From positions 1 through 50,575 of the forward strand of contig JAIXZA010000021.1 in NCBI GenBank assembly GCA_027489965.1: DNA of 50,575 bases. The letters run 5' to 3'. The notes under the pieces are model-generated. The model ran no database searches. It was not told the DNA's origin and saw only the letters and a program-made list of their open reading frames with translations. Position numbers and translations under genes: made by a program. Of the stretch, positions 1-7,935 are shown in pieces; position 1 is the stretch's first letter; each line of letters opens with the position of its first letter. This stretch comes from Verrucomicrobiaceae bacterium. Lineage in GTDB: Bacteria; Verrucomicrobiota; Verrucomicrobiia; Verrucomicrobiales; Verrucomicrobiaceae.

Positions 1-48
1 AACAATGATGCCGCTGATCGAGCGGATGTTTTGAGTGAGGTTCTTCAT
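1..48 (-). CDS. N-terminal fragment of an unidentified protein, cut by the window edge
   Basis: An ATG on the minus strand at 48 opens a frame that stays open to position 1, giving 16 residues that begin MKNLTQNIRSISG. A lysine soon after the start followed by a hydrophobic stretch (SGIIV) would fit the start of a signal peptide or membrane segment. No good ribosome binding site is visible upstream, as in many genes of this window. Too little is present to identify a family, and a chance ATG cannot be excluded. Confidence 0.35.
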   Translation of the reverse strand, partial: MKNLTQNIRSISGIIV

Positions 49-240
49 AGTGGTGGATGTGTTTGTGATTGAGCGGGCAGCTTTTGCCGCCCTTCACATC
101 GCAGATGCAGGTCGCCTCCAAGACTTGCGCAGATTTCCAAAACATTTTTTTCCAAGCCCCGCCAAGGGACGCAGACTTGATTCCCCAGCCGCCGTCCGTC
201 TCAGCCGATCAGGAACGTCTTGTCCGCGCCGAAGAGGTTT

Positions 241-299
241 CAAGTTTCAGGTTCCTAGTTTCTAGAGTTCTGCCATTTGAATCACCTGAACCCTGTAAC
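241..299 (-). repeat. Dispersed intergenic repeat, copy E
   Basis: Read on the minus strand this holds GGTGATTCAAATGGCAGAA followed by CTCTAGAAAC and TAGGAACC. The first part matches the core seen at 7533, 7844, 10363 and 11719 (plus strand) and at 3360 and 10634 (minus strand). The adjoining GGTTCCTAGTT string recurs near 1970 and 22311. It is the most distant copy from a recognisable gene start. Confidence 0.5.
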
Positions 300-343
300 G
301 CTGGCGATCTTGCCTACTGAGTCTTGGCAGGGTTGGCTCGATG

Positions 344-470
344 GGAGAACGTTCAAGCGCTGGCACCGCTGGGGCGGGAGTGAGCGTCGAAACGGGATGG
401 CGGGTTAAAGTTACGGCAAGCATGGCCGACAGAGCAGCCCCAGCGGTTGTCCAGCCGCGCCTTGTTCGGC
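344..470 (-). other. attC recombination site of an integron cassette
   Basis: On the minus strand the site opens with an R'' box GCCGAAC (470-464) followed by AAGGCGC. It closes with GCGCTTGAAC and the crossover G/TT at 350/349. The arms at 437-446 (GCCCCAGCGG) and 366-375 (CCGCTGGGGC) are perfect 10-bp complements. Outside them CTGG/CCAG and CAAG-CGC pair with unpaired extra bases on one strand only, the usual attC architecture with extrahelical bases. Decisively, R'' (GCCGAAC) is the exact complement of GTTCGGC at the far end of the cassette (837-831). That is what is expected when the two ends were joined in a circular cassette. A length of about 120 bp is within the attC range. A folding program and an attC covariance model would confirm it. 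Confidence 0.72.
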
Positions 471-836
471 GATACTTGTTCCATTAATCGGTAGTAGAAT
501 ATGGAAAACCATTCATCTCCTCAGTAGCTGTGAGAGAATAACTACGAGCATCATGCAAGCCACAAGAATAATGAATCCGAGATTGGTGTAGAATGGTGCC
601 TTGAACCGCTTGTCAGTTCGATATGGCCAAAGCCGGATTGTGTAGCCAACAGCAGCTATCAACCCGATCACAATCGCGATCTCAAAGTATCCGTGCGTTT
701 GACGAAAAGCCTCCGGTTGTGTTGCACCAAGGAAATGCCCAATGATGAATGGCACTATCGCAAGAAATGGCGGCCAGCAGAATGTTGCGGGATGTCTCGT
801 TGGCCTTTCAGCTTCTGCACTCATTATTTTGCCGAA
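350..836 (-). mobile_element. Single integron-type gene cassette (ORF plus attC)
   Basis: The element runs on the minus strand from the crossover in G/TTCGGC (837/836) to the crossover in G/TTCTCC (350/349). It contains one gene that starts 12 bases inside the cassette and stops about 43 bases before the attC R'' box, a tight packing typical of gene cassettes. The sequence before the cassette, ACTAAACAACG, resembles the end of an attI site more than a second attC, because no paired R''/L'' arms are seen there. No integrase gene intI and no second cassette are visible in the window. It may be the edge of an array or a lone cassette inserted at a secondary site. Confidence 0.65.
513..824 (-). 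CDS. Small three-helix membrane protein carried by the cassette
   Basis: This 103-residue protein has three predicted membrane segments: about residues 18-36 (PFLAIVPFIIGHFLGA), 46-66 (FEIAIVIGLIAAVGYTI) and 80-99 (LGFIILVACMMLVVIL). The loop between segments two and three is basic (RLWPYRTDKRFK), and the C-terminus is QLLRR. I do not recognise the family, and uncharacterised small membrane proteins are common cassette cargo. The ATG at 824 lies just inside the cassette boundary, leaving no room for a promoter of its own. Expression would depend on an upstream promoter, or the gene may be silent. Confidence 0.75.
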   Translation of the reverse strand: MSAEAERPTRHPATFCWPPFLAIVPFIIGHFLGATQPEAFRQTHGYFEIAIVIGLIAAVGYTIRLWPYRTDKRFKAPFYTNLGFIILVACMMLVVILSQLLRR

Positions 837-974
837 CGTTGTTTAGTCACAATAAACTGTGGGCGAAACAGATTCGGCCACAGTTTTTCCGATGCTCGTC
901 CAGCCACGCGAAAGCCGGACGTGCAGCGCGAGTCTCCGAGGATACCATGGAAAGTCAAGTCGAGTGGGAAGTCG

Positions 975-1102
975 CACGGCTTCCCCTAACGCCGCCCGTT
1001 CAGAATGATCTCGTTTAGCTTCTGGCGCAGCGCCTCCATGTCGGCATCGGCAAAACCCGAGTCCAGCGTGCTGATGCTGTTCGTGTTGCTGCTCGTGCCA
1101 CT
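975..1102 (-). pseudogene. Duplicated 3' end of the collagen-like gene
   Basis: This segment repeats 1193-1320 with an offset of exactly 218 bp and only a few base changes. On the minus strand it encodes the C-terminal part of the collagen-like protein, from the SGTSSNMNSI region through FADADMEALRQKLNEIILN. It has no start or body of its own. The dispersed repeat at 1105-1193 fills the gap between the two copies exactly, so duplication and repeat insertion are probably linked. Confidence 0.8.
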
Positions 1103-1104
1103 CA

Positions 1105-1193
1105 TTTCGTGTCGAGAGTTTTTAGTCACAGGATTCACAGGAATGGATTCTGACCTGTAAATCCTGTCTTTCTGTTTCCTCTAAAATTGGACC
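1105..1193 (+). repeat. Dispersed intergenic repeat R, copy 1
   Basis: The roughly 90-bp sequence includes TCACAGGATTCACAGGAATGG and TCTGACCTGTAAATC. It reappears as the reverse complement at 10480-10574 with about nine bases in ten identical. It has no coding frame and no long terminal inverted repeats. Copy 1 lies precisely between the two copies of the collagen-like gene's 3' end. Confidence 0.75.
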
Positions 1194-1203
1194 ACGGCTT
1201 CCC

Positions 1204-1953
1204 CTACCGCCGCCCATTGAGAATGATCTCGTTCAGCTTCTGGCGCAGCGCCTCCATGTCGGCATCGGCAAAACCCGAGTCCAGCGTGCTGATGCTGTTC
1301 ATATTGCTGCTCGTGCCGCTGATGGCGTTGTCGAGCTGGGCTTGGCTCACTTCACCTGGGGCACCGTCATTGCCGTTGCTGCCATCGTTGCCGCGTGGGA
1401 TGCCGAAGGTGAAACGCACGTTGCTGCCATCAAAGCTTGTCTGCACCGTCGCTGGTTCGCCAGGATTCAGAGTGGTCACGCTATCCACCACCGCTTGGGC
1501 AAAGGGCGGGCCTTGAATGCCTTGTGGCCCCTGATTGCCATCGCTGCCGTTGCCGCCTTGCGGGCCTTGGCTGCCATCGTTGCCACGCGGGATAGCGAAC
1601 TGAAAGCGAACGTTGCTGCCATCAAAGCTCACACCGACAGAGGCCGATTCCCAGGGATTCAGCGTCGTCACGCTATCCACCACGGCTTGGGCAAAAGGAG
1701 GACCAGCGGGACCGACCGGGCCGACGGGTCCTTCCTGGCCCTGCGGGATGTCGAAGGTGAAACGCAGCGTATTGCCCACCATGTTCACGCTGGCATTCGC
1801 TGGACTGCCCTGCGGCAGCGTGTTTGTACTGTCCGCCTGCGCGGCGGTGACAGTGAGGATGGCATCAATGAGCGCCTTCAGGCCGTTGAGCTGACTGCGC
1901 ATCTGCGCGGCGTCTGCGAGGGTGTTTTCTTGGGGGAGATTGGGGTCGAACAT
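1204..1953 (-). CDS. Collagen-like repeat protein
   Basis: This 249-residue protein has an N-terminal helical region (1-50), then Gly-X-Y blocks (GQEGPVGPVGPAGPP, GSQGPQGGNGSDGNQGPQG, GNDGSNGNDGAPG). The blocks alternate with two closely similar beta-type repeats of about 45 residues, each running from GPPFAQAVVDSVTTLNP to SFDGSNVRF and IPRGNDGS. The C-terminus is helical (DADMEALRQKLNEI). There is no signal peptide, as in phage-tail-fibre-like or particle-associated collagen-like proteins. The gene lies downstream of the 2392-2976 gene on the same strand, and the two are probably partners. Collagen-like regions normally trimerise. The actual role is unknown. Confidence 0.85.
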   Translation of the reverse strand: MFDPNLPQENTLADAAQMRSQLNGLKALIDAILTVTAAQADSTNTLPQGSPANASVNMVGNTLRFTFDIPQGQEGPVGPVGPAGPPFAQAVVDSVTTLNPWESASVGVSFDGSNVRFQFAIPRGNDGSQGPQGGNGSDGNQGPQGIQGPPFAQAVVDSVTTLNPGEPATVQTSFDGSNVRFTFGIPRGNDGSNGNDGAPGEVSQAQLDNAISGTSSNMNSISTLDSGFADADMEALRQKLNEIILNGRR

Positions 1954-2391
1954 GGCTGTGAAGTTTTTGGTTCCTAGTTCTTGGTTGAGAGTGTTGGAGG
2001 CTTTCCTGCCTGTGGGATTGTTTGAAAGTGGCTTCGGCTTTAGCCGAATCTGGGTTCATCGTGTTGCGGGCTTTCAGCCTGCATGGCTTGGGTCAGGGTG
2101 GGCAAAGCAGGCCTGAGTAGGAGCTAATTAGGGCTGCGTTTCCACTGACAAGGCTCTGAGGGTGACGCGTGAGGGTTTTACCTTCGTCTGCGAGGGTCCT
2201 GGGCCTAGCGCTTCGCTCTTTTAGCTCCGCTCGCAAGGCTCTGAAGCTTGCGTTTCACCCTTTTAGCTTCAATCACAAGGTCGAAGAGGCTGAAGTGCGA
2301 GGCTTTTTGCGTCGTACTTGAGGCTCTAAGGCTGGAGTGCAAGGCTTTTTGCCTTGCACTCCGGGGTTGGAGGCTTGCGTTCCGCTTGGGG
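1954..2391. other. Gap with many short hairpins, no gene
   Basis: The gap holds the string GGTTCCTAGTTCTTGG (1970-1985), also found near 22311. It also has small hairpins such as TTCGGCT-TT-AGCCGAA (about 2034-2050) and GCGGGCT-TTC-AGCCTGC (about 2066-2084). From about 2220 to 2395 there are imperfect repeats built on AAGTGCGAGGCTTTTTGC and GCAAGGCT. The best formed is the hairpin annotated separately at 2334-2362. No credible reading frame was seen. The region looks like an accumulation of palindromic intergenic repeats. Confidence 0.5.
2334..2362. terminator. Perfect 12-bp hairpin downstream of the 2392-2976 gene
   Basis: The arms GGAGTGCAAGGC and GCCTTGCACTCC pair perfectly around a TTTTT loop. 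The hairpin begins 30 bases past the stop of the minus-strand gene at 2392, where a terminator would be expected. No T-run follows on the minus strand, so it is not a canonical intrinsic terminator. A degenerate relative sits just beside it at about 2294-2320, which also suggests a palindromic repeat family. Confidence 0.45.
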
Positions 2392-2976
2392 TTACTTGGA
2401 CTCGGCGTCTGCCTTGCCGCCTCGCGACTTACGGGCAAAGCGGGTGCTGAGCTGAGCACGCAGAACGTCCAGCCCAGTGCCTACGGCGGCACCGATGGCT
2501 TTGAGGATGCCGTAGAGACTGAGGCTGAAGACCATGATGTCGCTACCCAGAGCCACTTCGGTATCGTCGGCCATTTCACGCAGGGCATTGAGACGGGCCA
2601 GACGTGGGCGCAGGGCGTCTAGGTCAGCTAGATCGGCCTCCTCAGCGGCGAGATCGTTCGCCGTATCGGGCGGCAGTTTGCCCACATTTTGGCGCCCGGT
2701 GATGAGGGCTTGGCGGCAAAAAGCTTCGCTCTTGTCGCCCATCTTCGTGAGGCCTTGACGCTGTTCGACGGAGAGGTCGAGCAGCTTAGCGCCCAGTTTG
2801 GTTTCGAGGGTGGTGAGGGCATCGTCGATCGCGGTCCAGTCCGCTGCCGAGATACCCAGGCTAATGAGGTCCTGTGTCATTGGTTTGGTAGGTTTACTGA
2901 CGTTAGTTGAGCCATTCCACACAGCCCCTGGTGCATTCCACACTAGATTAGAATTCCATGTAAAAGGTTGCGACAT
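2392..2976 (-). CDS. Conserved helical protein that accompanies collagen-like or phage-tail-like genes
   Basis: The protein has 194 residues from the ATG at 2976 (MSQPFTWNSNLVWN). The N-terminus is rich in Trp, Asn and Gly and resembles tape- or fibre-associated proteins. The rest is alpha-helical. The ISAADWTAIDDAL-TLETKL-GLTKMGDKS pattern belongs to an uncharacterised family known to me from Bacteroidota and Verrucomicrobiota, where it often sits beside collagen-like or contractile-particle genes. The tail is basic (FARKSRGGK). The frame is open upstream to 3066. A TTG at 2994 with AGGAG five bases before it is an alternative start. Its neighbour downstream is the collagen-like gene. Confidence 0.75.
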   Translation of the reverse strand: MSQPFTWNSNLVWNAPGAVWNGSTNVSKPTKPMTQDLISLGISAADWTAIDDALTTLETKLGAKLLDLSVEQRQGLTKMGDKSEAFCRQALITGRQNVGKLPPDTANDLAAEEADLADLDALRPRLARLNALREMADDTEVALGSDIMVFSLSLYGILKAIGAAVGTGLDVLRAQLSTRFARKSRGGKADAESK

Positions 2977-3256
2977 AGAATTGTTTTTTATCAAAACTGC
3001 TCCTTTCCCGACAAGATATATTTTTGGCAGCCGAATTTTTTTCAGTGGCTCAGTGCCATCTTCCATCCAAGCGGCCGCTCCAAGCTGCTGGTTCCCGAAA
3101 TCCCGGAATGAAGAGTGCAGCCTAGAAAGGCCGCATCACTCTCCCTGCGCTACGAGCTCGGCATCTCATGCACACCGCTAGGCAAACAGATAATCAGCAT
3201 TGGAAATCATCATGGTAAGTAGGTTTTTACCGTGCGGTTTTATAAAATGAATGGTA

Positions 3257-3284
3257 TCTTGTTTCTTGTTTCTTGTTTCTTGTT
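3257..3284. repeat. Four tandem TCTTGTT heptamers
   Basis: Four perfect copies of the 7-base unit TCTTGTT lie about 147 bases before the start of the large secreted protein gene. Perfect short tandem repeats upstream of surface-protein genes can vary in copy number by slippage and change promoter spacing. Whether that happens here is unknown. Confidence 0.8.
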
Positions 3285-3359
3285 TGAAGAAAGTCTTGCC
3301 CGGACCAAGGAAGCTGCTCAAACTGTCATGCGAGACCTTGGAGGCACCCGTCTGATTTT

Positions 3360-3408
3360 CTGGAATTCCGCAAAATGAACCACCTACCCTCTTTCACATC
3401 CCTTTCAG
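3360..3408 (-). repeat. Dispersed intergenic repeat, copy F
   Basis: Read on the minus strand: GTGAAAGAGGGTAGGTGG, then TTCATTTTGCGGAATTCCAG. It ends 22 bases before the ATG at 3431. It has the same orientation relative to the gene as copies C and G have to theirs, so it lies in the leader or promoter. Confidence 0.65.
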
Positions 3409-3430
3409 CCGCACGCCTGCCTTCAGCCCA

Positions 3431-6400
3431 ATGAACCTGCACCACGCCATCATACCGCTGCCCCACGCACGCTCCATCCTCATAGCATTACGGCTGTTGA
3501 CGCTGATCGCGGGCGTGCTGACGGCGAATGCGGCACCGACACACACAAGGCTGATGCGCAGCGGAGACGCAGCCCCAGGCGGCCTGGGTGAATTCAGTGT
3601 GCCGCCTTTGGCACGGGCGCTCACCAGCACTGGCGAGGCGGTGTTTCTGAACGACACCTCCACGTCCGAGGGCATCTTTGCTGGGCGTCCTGGCAGTCTC
3701 AGGGCGCTGGTGACGCTGGCCACACCGGTGCCGGGGCCGGGGAGCCGCTCCTTCATCAGCCTGAGCGGCAGCATCATCGGCTCCCACGCGGTGAGTAAGC
3801 GCGGGGATGTGGTCTTCTATGCGCGCAGTACGGTGACAGGTGTGTCGGGGAGCGTGGCTGGGCTGTTCCTGCGCACGACCGCAGGCGCTCTGCACCGTCT
3901 TGCCCATGATGGAGATGCGGCCCCTGGGGGGAGCTTTTTCAAGGACATGCACCTGGCCCCGCAGCCAGCGATTAGCGGCAATGGTCGGCACATCGTCTTC
4001 AAGGCGAGCCTAGCGGGCGTGCCGGGGATGGCTGTCTATCATGCTCAGGTGCAGGGTGCGTCCGTGACGGTGGAGCGCGTGGCGCATCTGGGTGGCCCCT
4101 CGCCTGATGGTGGCACCTTCACCTCTCTGGAGCCCTTTATCAATGTCAGGGGCATGAGGGCGGTGAATGACTCCGGGCTGGTCGTGTTTTCTGCCAGCAG
4201 CTCCGCGCAGGCGCAGCTGGGACACCTTTTCGCCTGGAACGGAACGGCGCTGACACTGGTGCCGAACAGCAGCTGGGCGGAGTACATGATGCTGAACAAC
4301 GCGGGGCAGATCACGATGGTCAGCGGCCGCGGCACGATCAATGACGACATCTACCTGGGTACCGTGGCAGGGTTGGTCGCGATTGTGGGCACGGGTGATC
4401 CCGCGCCCGGCGGTGGCACCTTTGGCGTGAACGTGGGCCAGCCGGTGCTCAATGAGGCCGGACAGATCGCCTTCACTGCCGGACAGGTCAATGATGGCGC
4501 GGGCGGGTCAGGCATCTATCTGTGGGAGACCTCCGGGATCAAGTTCATCGCCCGGCAGTCTGATTTGCCGCCGGGTGGAGGCTTGTACACCAGCTTCAGC
4601 TCTGTCAGTGACAATCCACGGCTAAGCGACTCCGGCTGGGTTTACTTTCTCAATGACCTGAACGGCGGATTTAGCCAGTTCCCGACGATCTTCCGGGGCA
4701 ATGGTACCGAGATCGTGCGGGTGATCGGCGAAGGGGACGCGCTGGATGGCGAGTTGGTACGCGATTTGGATTTGGCGCTGATTTCATCGGACATCGACGA
4801 GGCGGAGTCCATGGCTGGACAGGGGCCGCTGAATGCGCGTGGTCATCTGCTCTACTGGGCGCAACTGGACTCCTCCGGCAAGCGTGGTCTGTACATCTAC
4901 AACCCCGATCTGCCAGAGCCGGACATCGTCGTGCGGCAGCCTGCTGTGACAGACATCGCGCCTGGTGGCAGCAGGGCTTTTGGCAGTGTGGCGGTGGGCA
5001 ATGCCAGCACGCTGACTTTCACGATCGCCAACACTGGTGCGCTGGAGCTGAAGAACTTGGCGGTCACGCTGGACGGGGCGGACGCGGCCCTTTTCAACCT
5101 TATCGCACCCAGCGCCTCGACACTGGCCTCTGCGGAGACGGTGACCTTCACCGTGGAGTTCGCTCCGACCAGCTTCGGAGCCAAGGTGGCGGCCCTCCAC
5201 ATCGCCAGCAGTGATCCTGACGAGTCCCCTTATAACATCACCCTCACGGGCACCGGAGTGGCCCCGCCTGCCGCCGTGGTGAAGACCTTGCCCGCGACGG
5301 AGATCACTCATGACTCCGCCACGCTCAATGGCATGGTGAACGCCAAGGCCACCGCACGGACCGTGGCCTTCGACCATGGGCTGACGACCACCTACGGCTC
5401 CAGCACGGATGCTACGCCCGCTGCCGTGAATGGCAGCACCGACACGCCGGTGAGCGCCAACCTCACCGGGTTGTTGCCGCACACGAAGTACAATTTCCGC
5501 GTGCGTACCGACAGTGCCATCGGCGAAACCAAAGGGACCAATGTTGCCTTTACCACGCTTAATCGCTCCCCCATTGCCCTGGCTGACACGTTTGCCGTGC
5601 TGCCTGGTGCCATACTGACGCTGCCACTGCTGACCAATGATTCCGACCCGGACGGAGATGCACTGAGCCTCGCTGCGAATACCGTGCTGGTGCCCGCCAC
5701 CGCAGGCAAACTGGTGAAGACAGGCAATGCGCTGGTCTTCACGGCGGCCACGACGGGTTTCACTGGGGGCACTTTTACCTACACGGTGAAGGATGCCTTT
5801 GGTGGCATTTCCGCGTCTGCCAGCGTGACGCTGGCACTCGGCACCTTTGCGCTCGATCCCCCCGCTGTCAGTGTGCCTTCTGCTGCGGTGACTTATCCAG
5901 TGACGGTGACGGCTGCTGGCTCGTGGTCGGTGGCGGAGTCGCTCCCCTGGGTCACGGTATCGCCTATTCACGGCAGTGGAGATGGTGTGGTGCGGGTGAC
6001 ACTTTCTGGCAACACCAGTAAAACTCAGCGCACTGGTACGCTAACCATCGGTGGTGTGTCCCACGGCTTCACGCAGGCTGGGGTGCTGCTGCCGGTGCTT
6101 TCCCAGCCGCAGCTGATCCCGCAGGCCATCGTCAGCGGCACCTTTGCCCTAACCATCCCCACACAGAACCTGCCGGTGACTTACACCGTGACAAAGCTCC
6201 CCCCCGGACTCACGCTTAGCGGCGAAACGGGCATCCTGGGTGGCAAACCAACGAAGGCAGGCAGCTATGACATGACCATCAAGGCCGCCAATGCGGCGGG
6301 TGCGGCGGTGACGACACTGAGCTTCACTCTCATCGTGCAGGATTTGCCTGCGGACTTGGTGGGAGTGTTCCATGGGCTGGTGGAACGGCACGCGAGCTAC

Positions 6401-7501
6401 AACAACAACCTCGGTTCACGCCTGGAACTGACCACCACACTAACCGGTGCAGTCACTGGCAAGATCATCACTGGCGTCACCGCCCAGCCCTTCAAAGGCC
6501 AGCTCAATGCCAATCCTGAAACGCCCGGCAATCCCATTTTACAGGTGCCACTGCCGCGCAAGACCGGCGCGCCTTTGCTGCTGGACCTGATGTTTGAAAG
6601 CATGACCCAAACGCTAAGTGGCGAGGTGACCGAGCAGGGAGTGGGCACAACACCCGTGCAAGGCTGGCGCAATATATGGAGCACCGCGAACAAAGTCCCC
6701 GCCTACTACCGCAGGCTGCACACCTTCGCCCTCTTGCAGAATGCCCCCGGCAGCGAACTCCCCCAAGGCCACGGCTACGGCTCCTGGCCCACTGTAGGTG
6801 AAAACACAGGTGCAATGACCGTGGCTGGCCGTCTAGCCGATGGCGGCAGCTTCACCACCGGCGGTTTCATCGGCAAGCAGGGGCAGGTGCTCATCTACCA
6901 GTCGCTGTATGCAAATAAAGGCTCCCTCGCCGGAGTACTCACGCTCACCCCGCACGACGCGCCGGGTGCCGCTGGCAACCTCACAGGTACGCCGAGATGG
7001 CTCAAGCCCGCACCCGCCGTCGGCTCGAGAGACACAATTTACAAAGAGGGCTTCGGCCCCATAGCTCTCAGCGCACAGGGAGCAGCGTATCCCGTGCCAG
7101 CGCCTGGCGATGTGGTCATGGGCCTGCCAGACAACACCTCAGACAACGCGCAACTCACATTCTCCAAAGGTGGCCTGGACACGGAGATTGCGGAGTTCGA
7201 TCTAACACTCAAGCTCTACAATCCCGGCAGCGCCTTGGTCAACAAAGCTGACATCCCGGCGCACCCGAATATGGTAAAGATGCCCGTGCTAGATGCGGCG
7301 AAGGGCCTGTTCAGTGGCGAGTTCACCCTGCCCGGTGCCACGCCCGCGCAGAACCGCAAGGTGCCCTATCAAGGCCAGATCGTGAAACTACCCGCCGGAG
7401 CCATTCAGGGCCATGGATTCTTCCTGCTTCCAGAGTCCACCGCCACCACTGCGAAGAAGCATTCCGGCAATGTACTGCTTCAAAACACGGCAGCTCCGTG
7501 A
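3431..7501 (+). CDS. Large secreted multidomain protein (NxxGxxxF repeats, choice-of-anchor D, Fn3, cadherin-like, BACON)
   Basis: The protein has 1356 residues with a signal peptide (1 to about 34, ending LTANA). Residues 40-450 carry NxxGxxxF-type repeats (ISGNGRHIVF, VNDSGLVVF, LNEAGQIAF, LSDSGWVYF), expected to form a propeller. These are followed by a choice-of-anchor D/ASH domain (about 497-610), Fn3 (613-710), a cadherin-like domain (NDSDPDGDAL, 711-800), a BACON-like domain (WSVAESLPWVTVSP, 803-885), a putative Ig domain (LPPGLTLSGETG, 886-973) and a C-terminal module (975-1356, FHGLVERH...NLGSRLELT). The last is a diverged relative of the two modules ending the giant protein at 42007. 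Its function is probably adhesion or surface display, but this is inferred from architecture only. Copy F of the dispersed repeat precedes it. Confidence 0.88.
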   Translation: MNLHHAIIPLPHARSILIALRLLTLIAGVLTANAAPTHTRLMRSGDAAPGGLGEFSVPPLARALTSTGEAVFLNDTSTSEGIFAGRPGSLRALVTLATPVPGPGSRSFISLSGSIIGSHAVSKRGDVVFYARSTVTGVSGSVAGLFLRTTAGALHRLAHDGDAAPGGSFFKDMHLAPQPAISGNGRHIVFKASLAGVPGMAVYHAQVQGASVTVERVAHLGGPSPDGGTFTSLEPFINVRGMRAVNDSGLVVFSASSSAQAQLGHLFAWNGTALTLVPNSSWAEYMMLNNAGQITMVSGRGTINDDIYLGTVAGLVAIVGTGDPAPGGGTFGVNVGQPVLNEAGQIAFTAGQVNDGAGGSGIYLWETSGIKFIARQSDLPPGGGLYTSFSSVSDNPRLSDSGWVYFLNDLNGGFSQFPTIFRGNGTEIVRVIGEGDALDGELVRDLDLALISSDIDEAESMAGQGPLNARGHLLYWAQLDSSGKRGLYIYNPDLPEPDIVVRQPAVTDIAPGGSRAFGSVAVGNASTLTFTIANTGALELKNLAVTLDGADAALFNLIAPSASTLASAETVTFTVEFAPTSFGAKVAALHIASSDPDESPYNITLTGTGVAPPAAVVKTLPATEITHDSATLNGMVNAKATARTVAFDHGLTTTYGSSTDATPAAVNGSTDTPVSANLTGLLPHTKYNFRVRTDSAIGETKGTNVAFTTLNRSPIALADTFAVLPGAILTLPLLTNDSDPDGDALSLAANTVLVPATAGKLVKTGNALVFTAATTGFTGGTFTYTVKDAFGGISASASVTLALGTFALDPPAVSVPSAAVTYPVTVTAAGSWSVAESLPWVTVSPIHGSGDGVVRVTLSGNTSKTQRTGTLTIGGVSHGFTQAGVLLPVLSQPQLIPQAIVSGTFALTIPTQNLPVTYTVTKLPPGLTLSGETGILGGKPTKAGSYDMTIKAANAAGAAVTTLSFTLIVQDLPADLVGVFHGLVERHASYNNNLGSRLELTTTLTGAVTGKIITGVTAQPFKGQLNANPETPGNPILQVPLPRKTGAPLLLDLMFESMTQTLSGEVTEQGVGTTPVQGWRNIWSTANKVPAYYRRLHTFALLQNAPGSELPQGHGYGSWPTVGENTGAMTVAGRLADGGSFTTGGFIGKQGQVLIYQSLYANKGSLAGVLTLTPHDAPGAAGNLTGTPRWLKPAPAVGSRDTIYKEGFGPIALSAQGAAYPVPAPGDVVMGLPDNTSDNAQLTFSKGGLDTEIAEFDLTLKLYNPGSALVNKADIPAHPNMVKMPVLDAAKGLFSGEFTLPGATPAQNRKVPYQGQIVKLPAGAIQGHGFFLLPESTATTAKKHSGNVLLQNTAAP

Positions 7502-7532
7502 CGTTGTTCCATCACTCCGTCTCCACATCCAA

Positions 7533-7576
7533 GTGAAAGGTGTGAAAGGTGATTCAAAGGGCAGAATTCCAGGCTT
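7533..7576 (+). repeat. Dispersed intergenic repeat, copy A
   Basis: GTGAAAGGT occurs twice in tandem, followed by GATTCAAAGGGCAGAATTCCAGGC in two adjoining pieces. It starts about 31 bases after the stop of the large secreted protein gene. Confidence 0.65.
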
Positions 7577-7661
7577 GAGATTAAGAGGGCGCAGGCGGCA
7601 GGAAGGCTGATAAATCAAGGGTTCCAGCGGCATTTCGCCGGTAAATCGAGTTTGGTATGAT

Positions 7662-7847
7662 GTGAGTGCCATGAGCATTCCATCCTACACACCACCGTCC
7701 ATCCTCACCGAAGCCGCCACCTTCATTGGTATCGAGTATCACAAAAAGTACAGCGTTTACCATGCCGTTGACGCCGCAAGCGGCGAACTTGGCATGGGAC
7801 GTATCGAGCATCACTCGCCACATGACTTTGCCACCCTGGTGAAGTGA
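7662..7847 (+). pseudogene. N-terminal remnant of an IS110-family transposase
   Basis: The 61 codons include FIGIEYHKKYSVYHAVDAA followed by a GELG-RIEHHSPHDFATLV segment. This matches the start of the DEDD transposase domain of IS110/IS1111 elements (typically IGIDxHKKxxxxxxxD). The first catalytic acidic position seems to be Glu. A full IS110 transposase has about 300-400 residues, so about six-sevenths is missing. The frame ends in a TGA that lies inside copy B of the dispersed repeat, suggesting the deletion or insertion endpoint coincides with that repeat. It is not expected to be functional. Confidence 0.6.
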
Positions 7848-7879
7848 AAGGGTGTTTCAAATTGCAAGATTCCAGCTTT
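7844..7879 (+). repeat. Dispersed intergenic repeat, copy B
   Basis: GTGAAAGGGTGTTTCAAATT then GCAAGATTCCAGCTTT, the best match to the family consensus. It abuts the truncated IS110 frame and supplies its stop codon. Shortly after it, a 23-24 base string (CGTCTCAGCCGATCAGGA and flanks, about 7911-7934) repeats the one at about 191-214. Confidence 0.7.
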
Positions 7880-7935
7880 AGAAACTTGGCAGCCACTCCA
7901 GAAAGATTGACCGTCCCGTCTCAGCCGATCAGGAC

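Larger units (their letters stand above)
2977..3430. other. Gap upstream of the large secreted protein gene
   Basis: No convincing gene is present. The stretch contains a heptamer tandem repeat (3257-3284) and copy F of the dispersed repeat (3360-3408). The promoter of the 3431 gene should lie here, but no clear -35/-10 pair could be assigned. Confidence 0.4.

Noticed and set aside
837..975. Second attC upstream of the cassette
   Set aside because: A hairpin AAACTGTGG/CCACAGTTT exists, but no matching R''/R' and L''/L' boxes surround it. An attI-like end is a better description.
1342..1977. 211-codon plus-strand frame over the collagen-like gene
   Set aside because: The complementary strand shows Gly-X-Y repeats and a conserved partner gene upstream. 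This frame is antisense.
2248..2622. Plus-strand frame over the hairpin-rich gap
   Set aside because: It is generated by the palindromic GAGGCTTTTTGC repeats and then runs antisense to the 2392-2976 gene.
4784..5971. 395-codon minus-strand frame inside the 1356-aa protein gene
   Set aside because: Rich in Arg, Gly and His with no domain. It is antisense to clear Fn3 and cadherin-like coding sequence.
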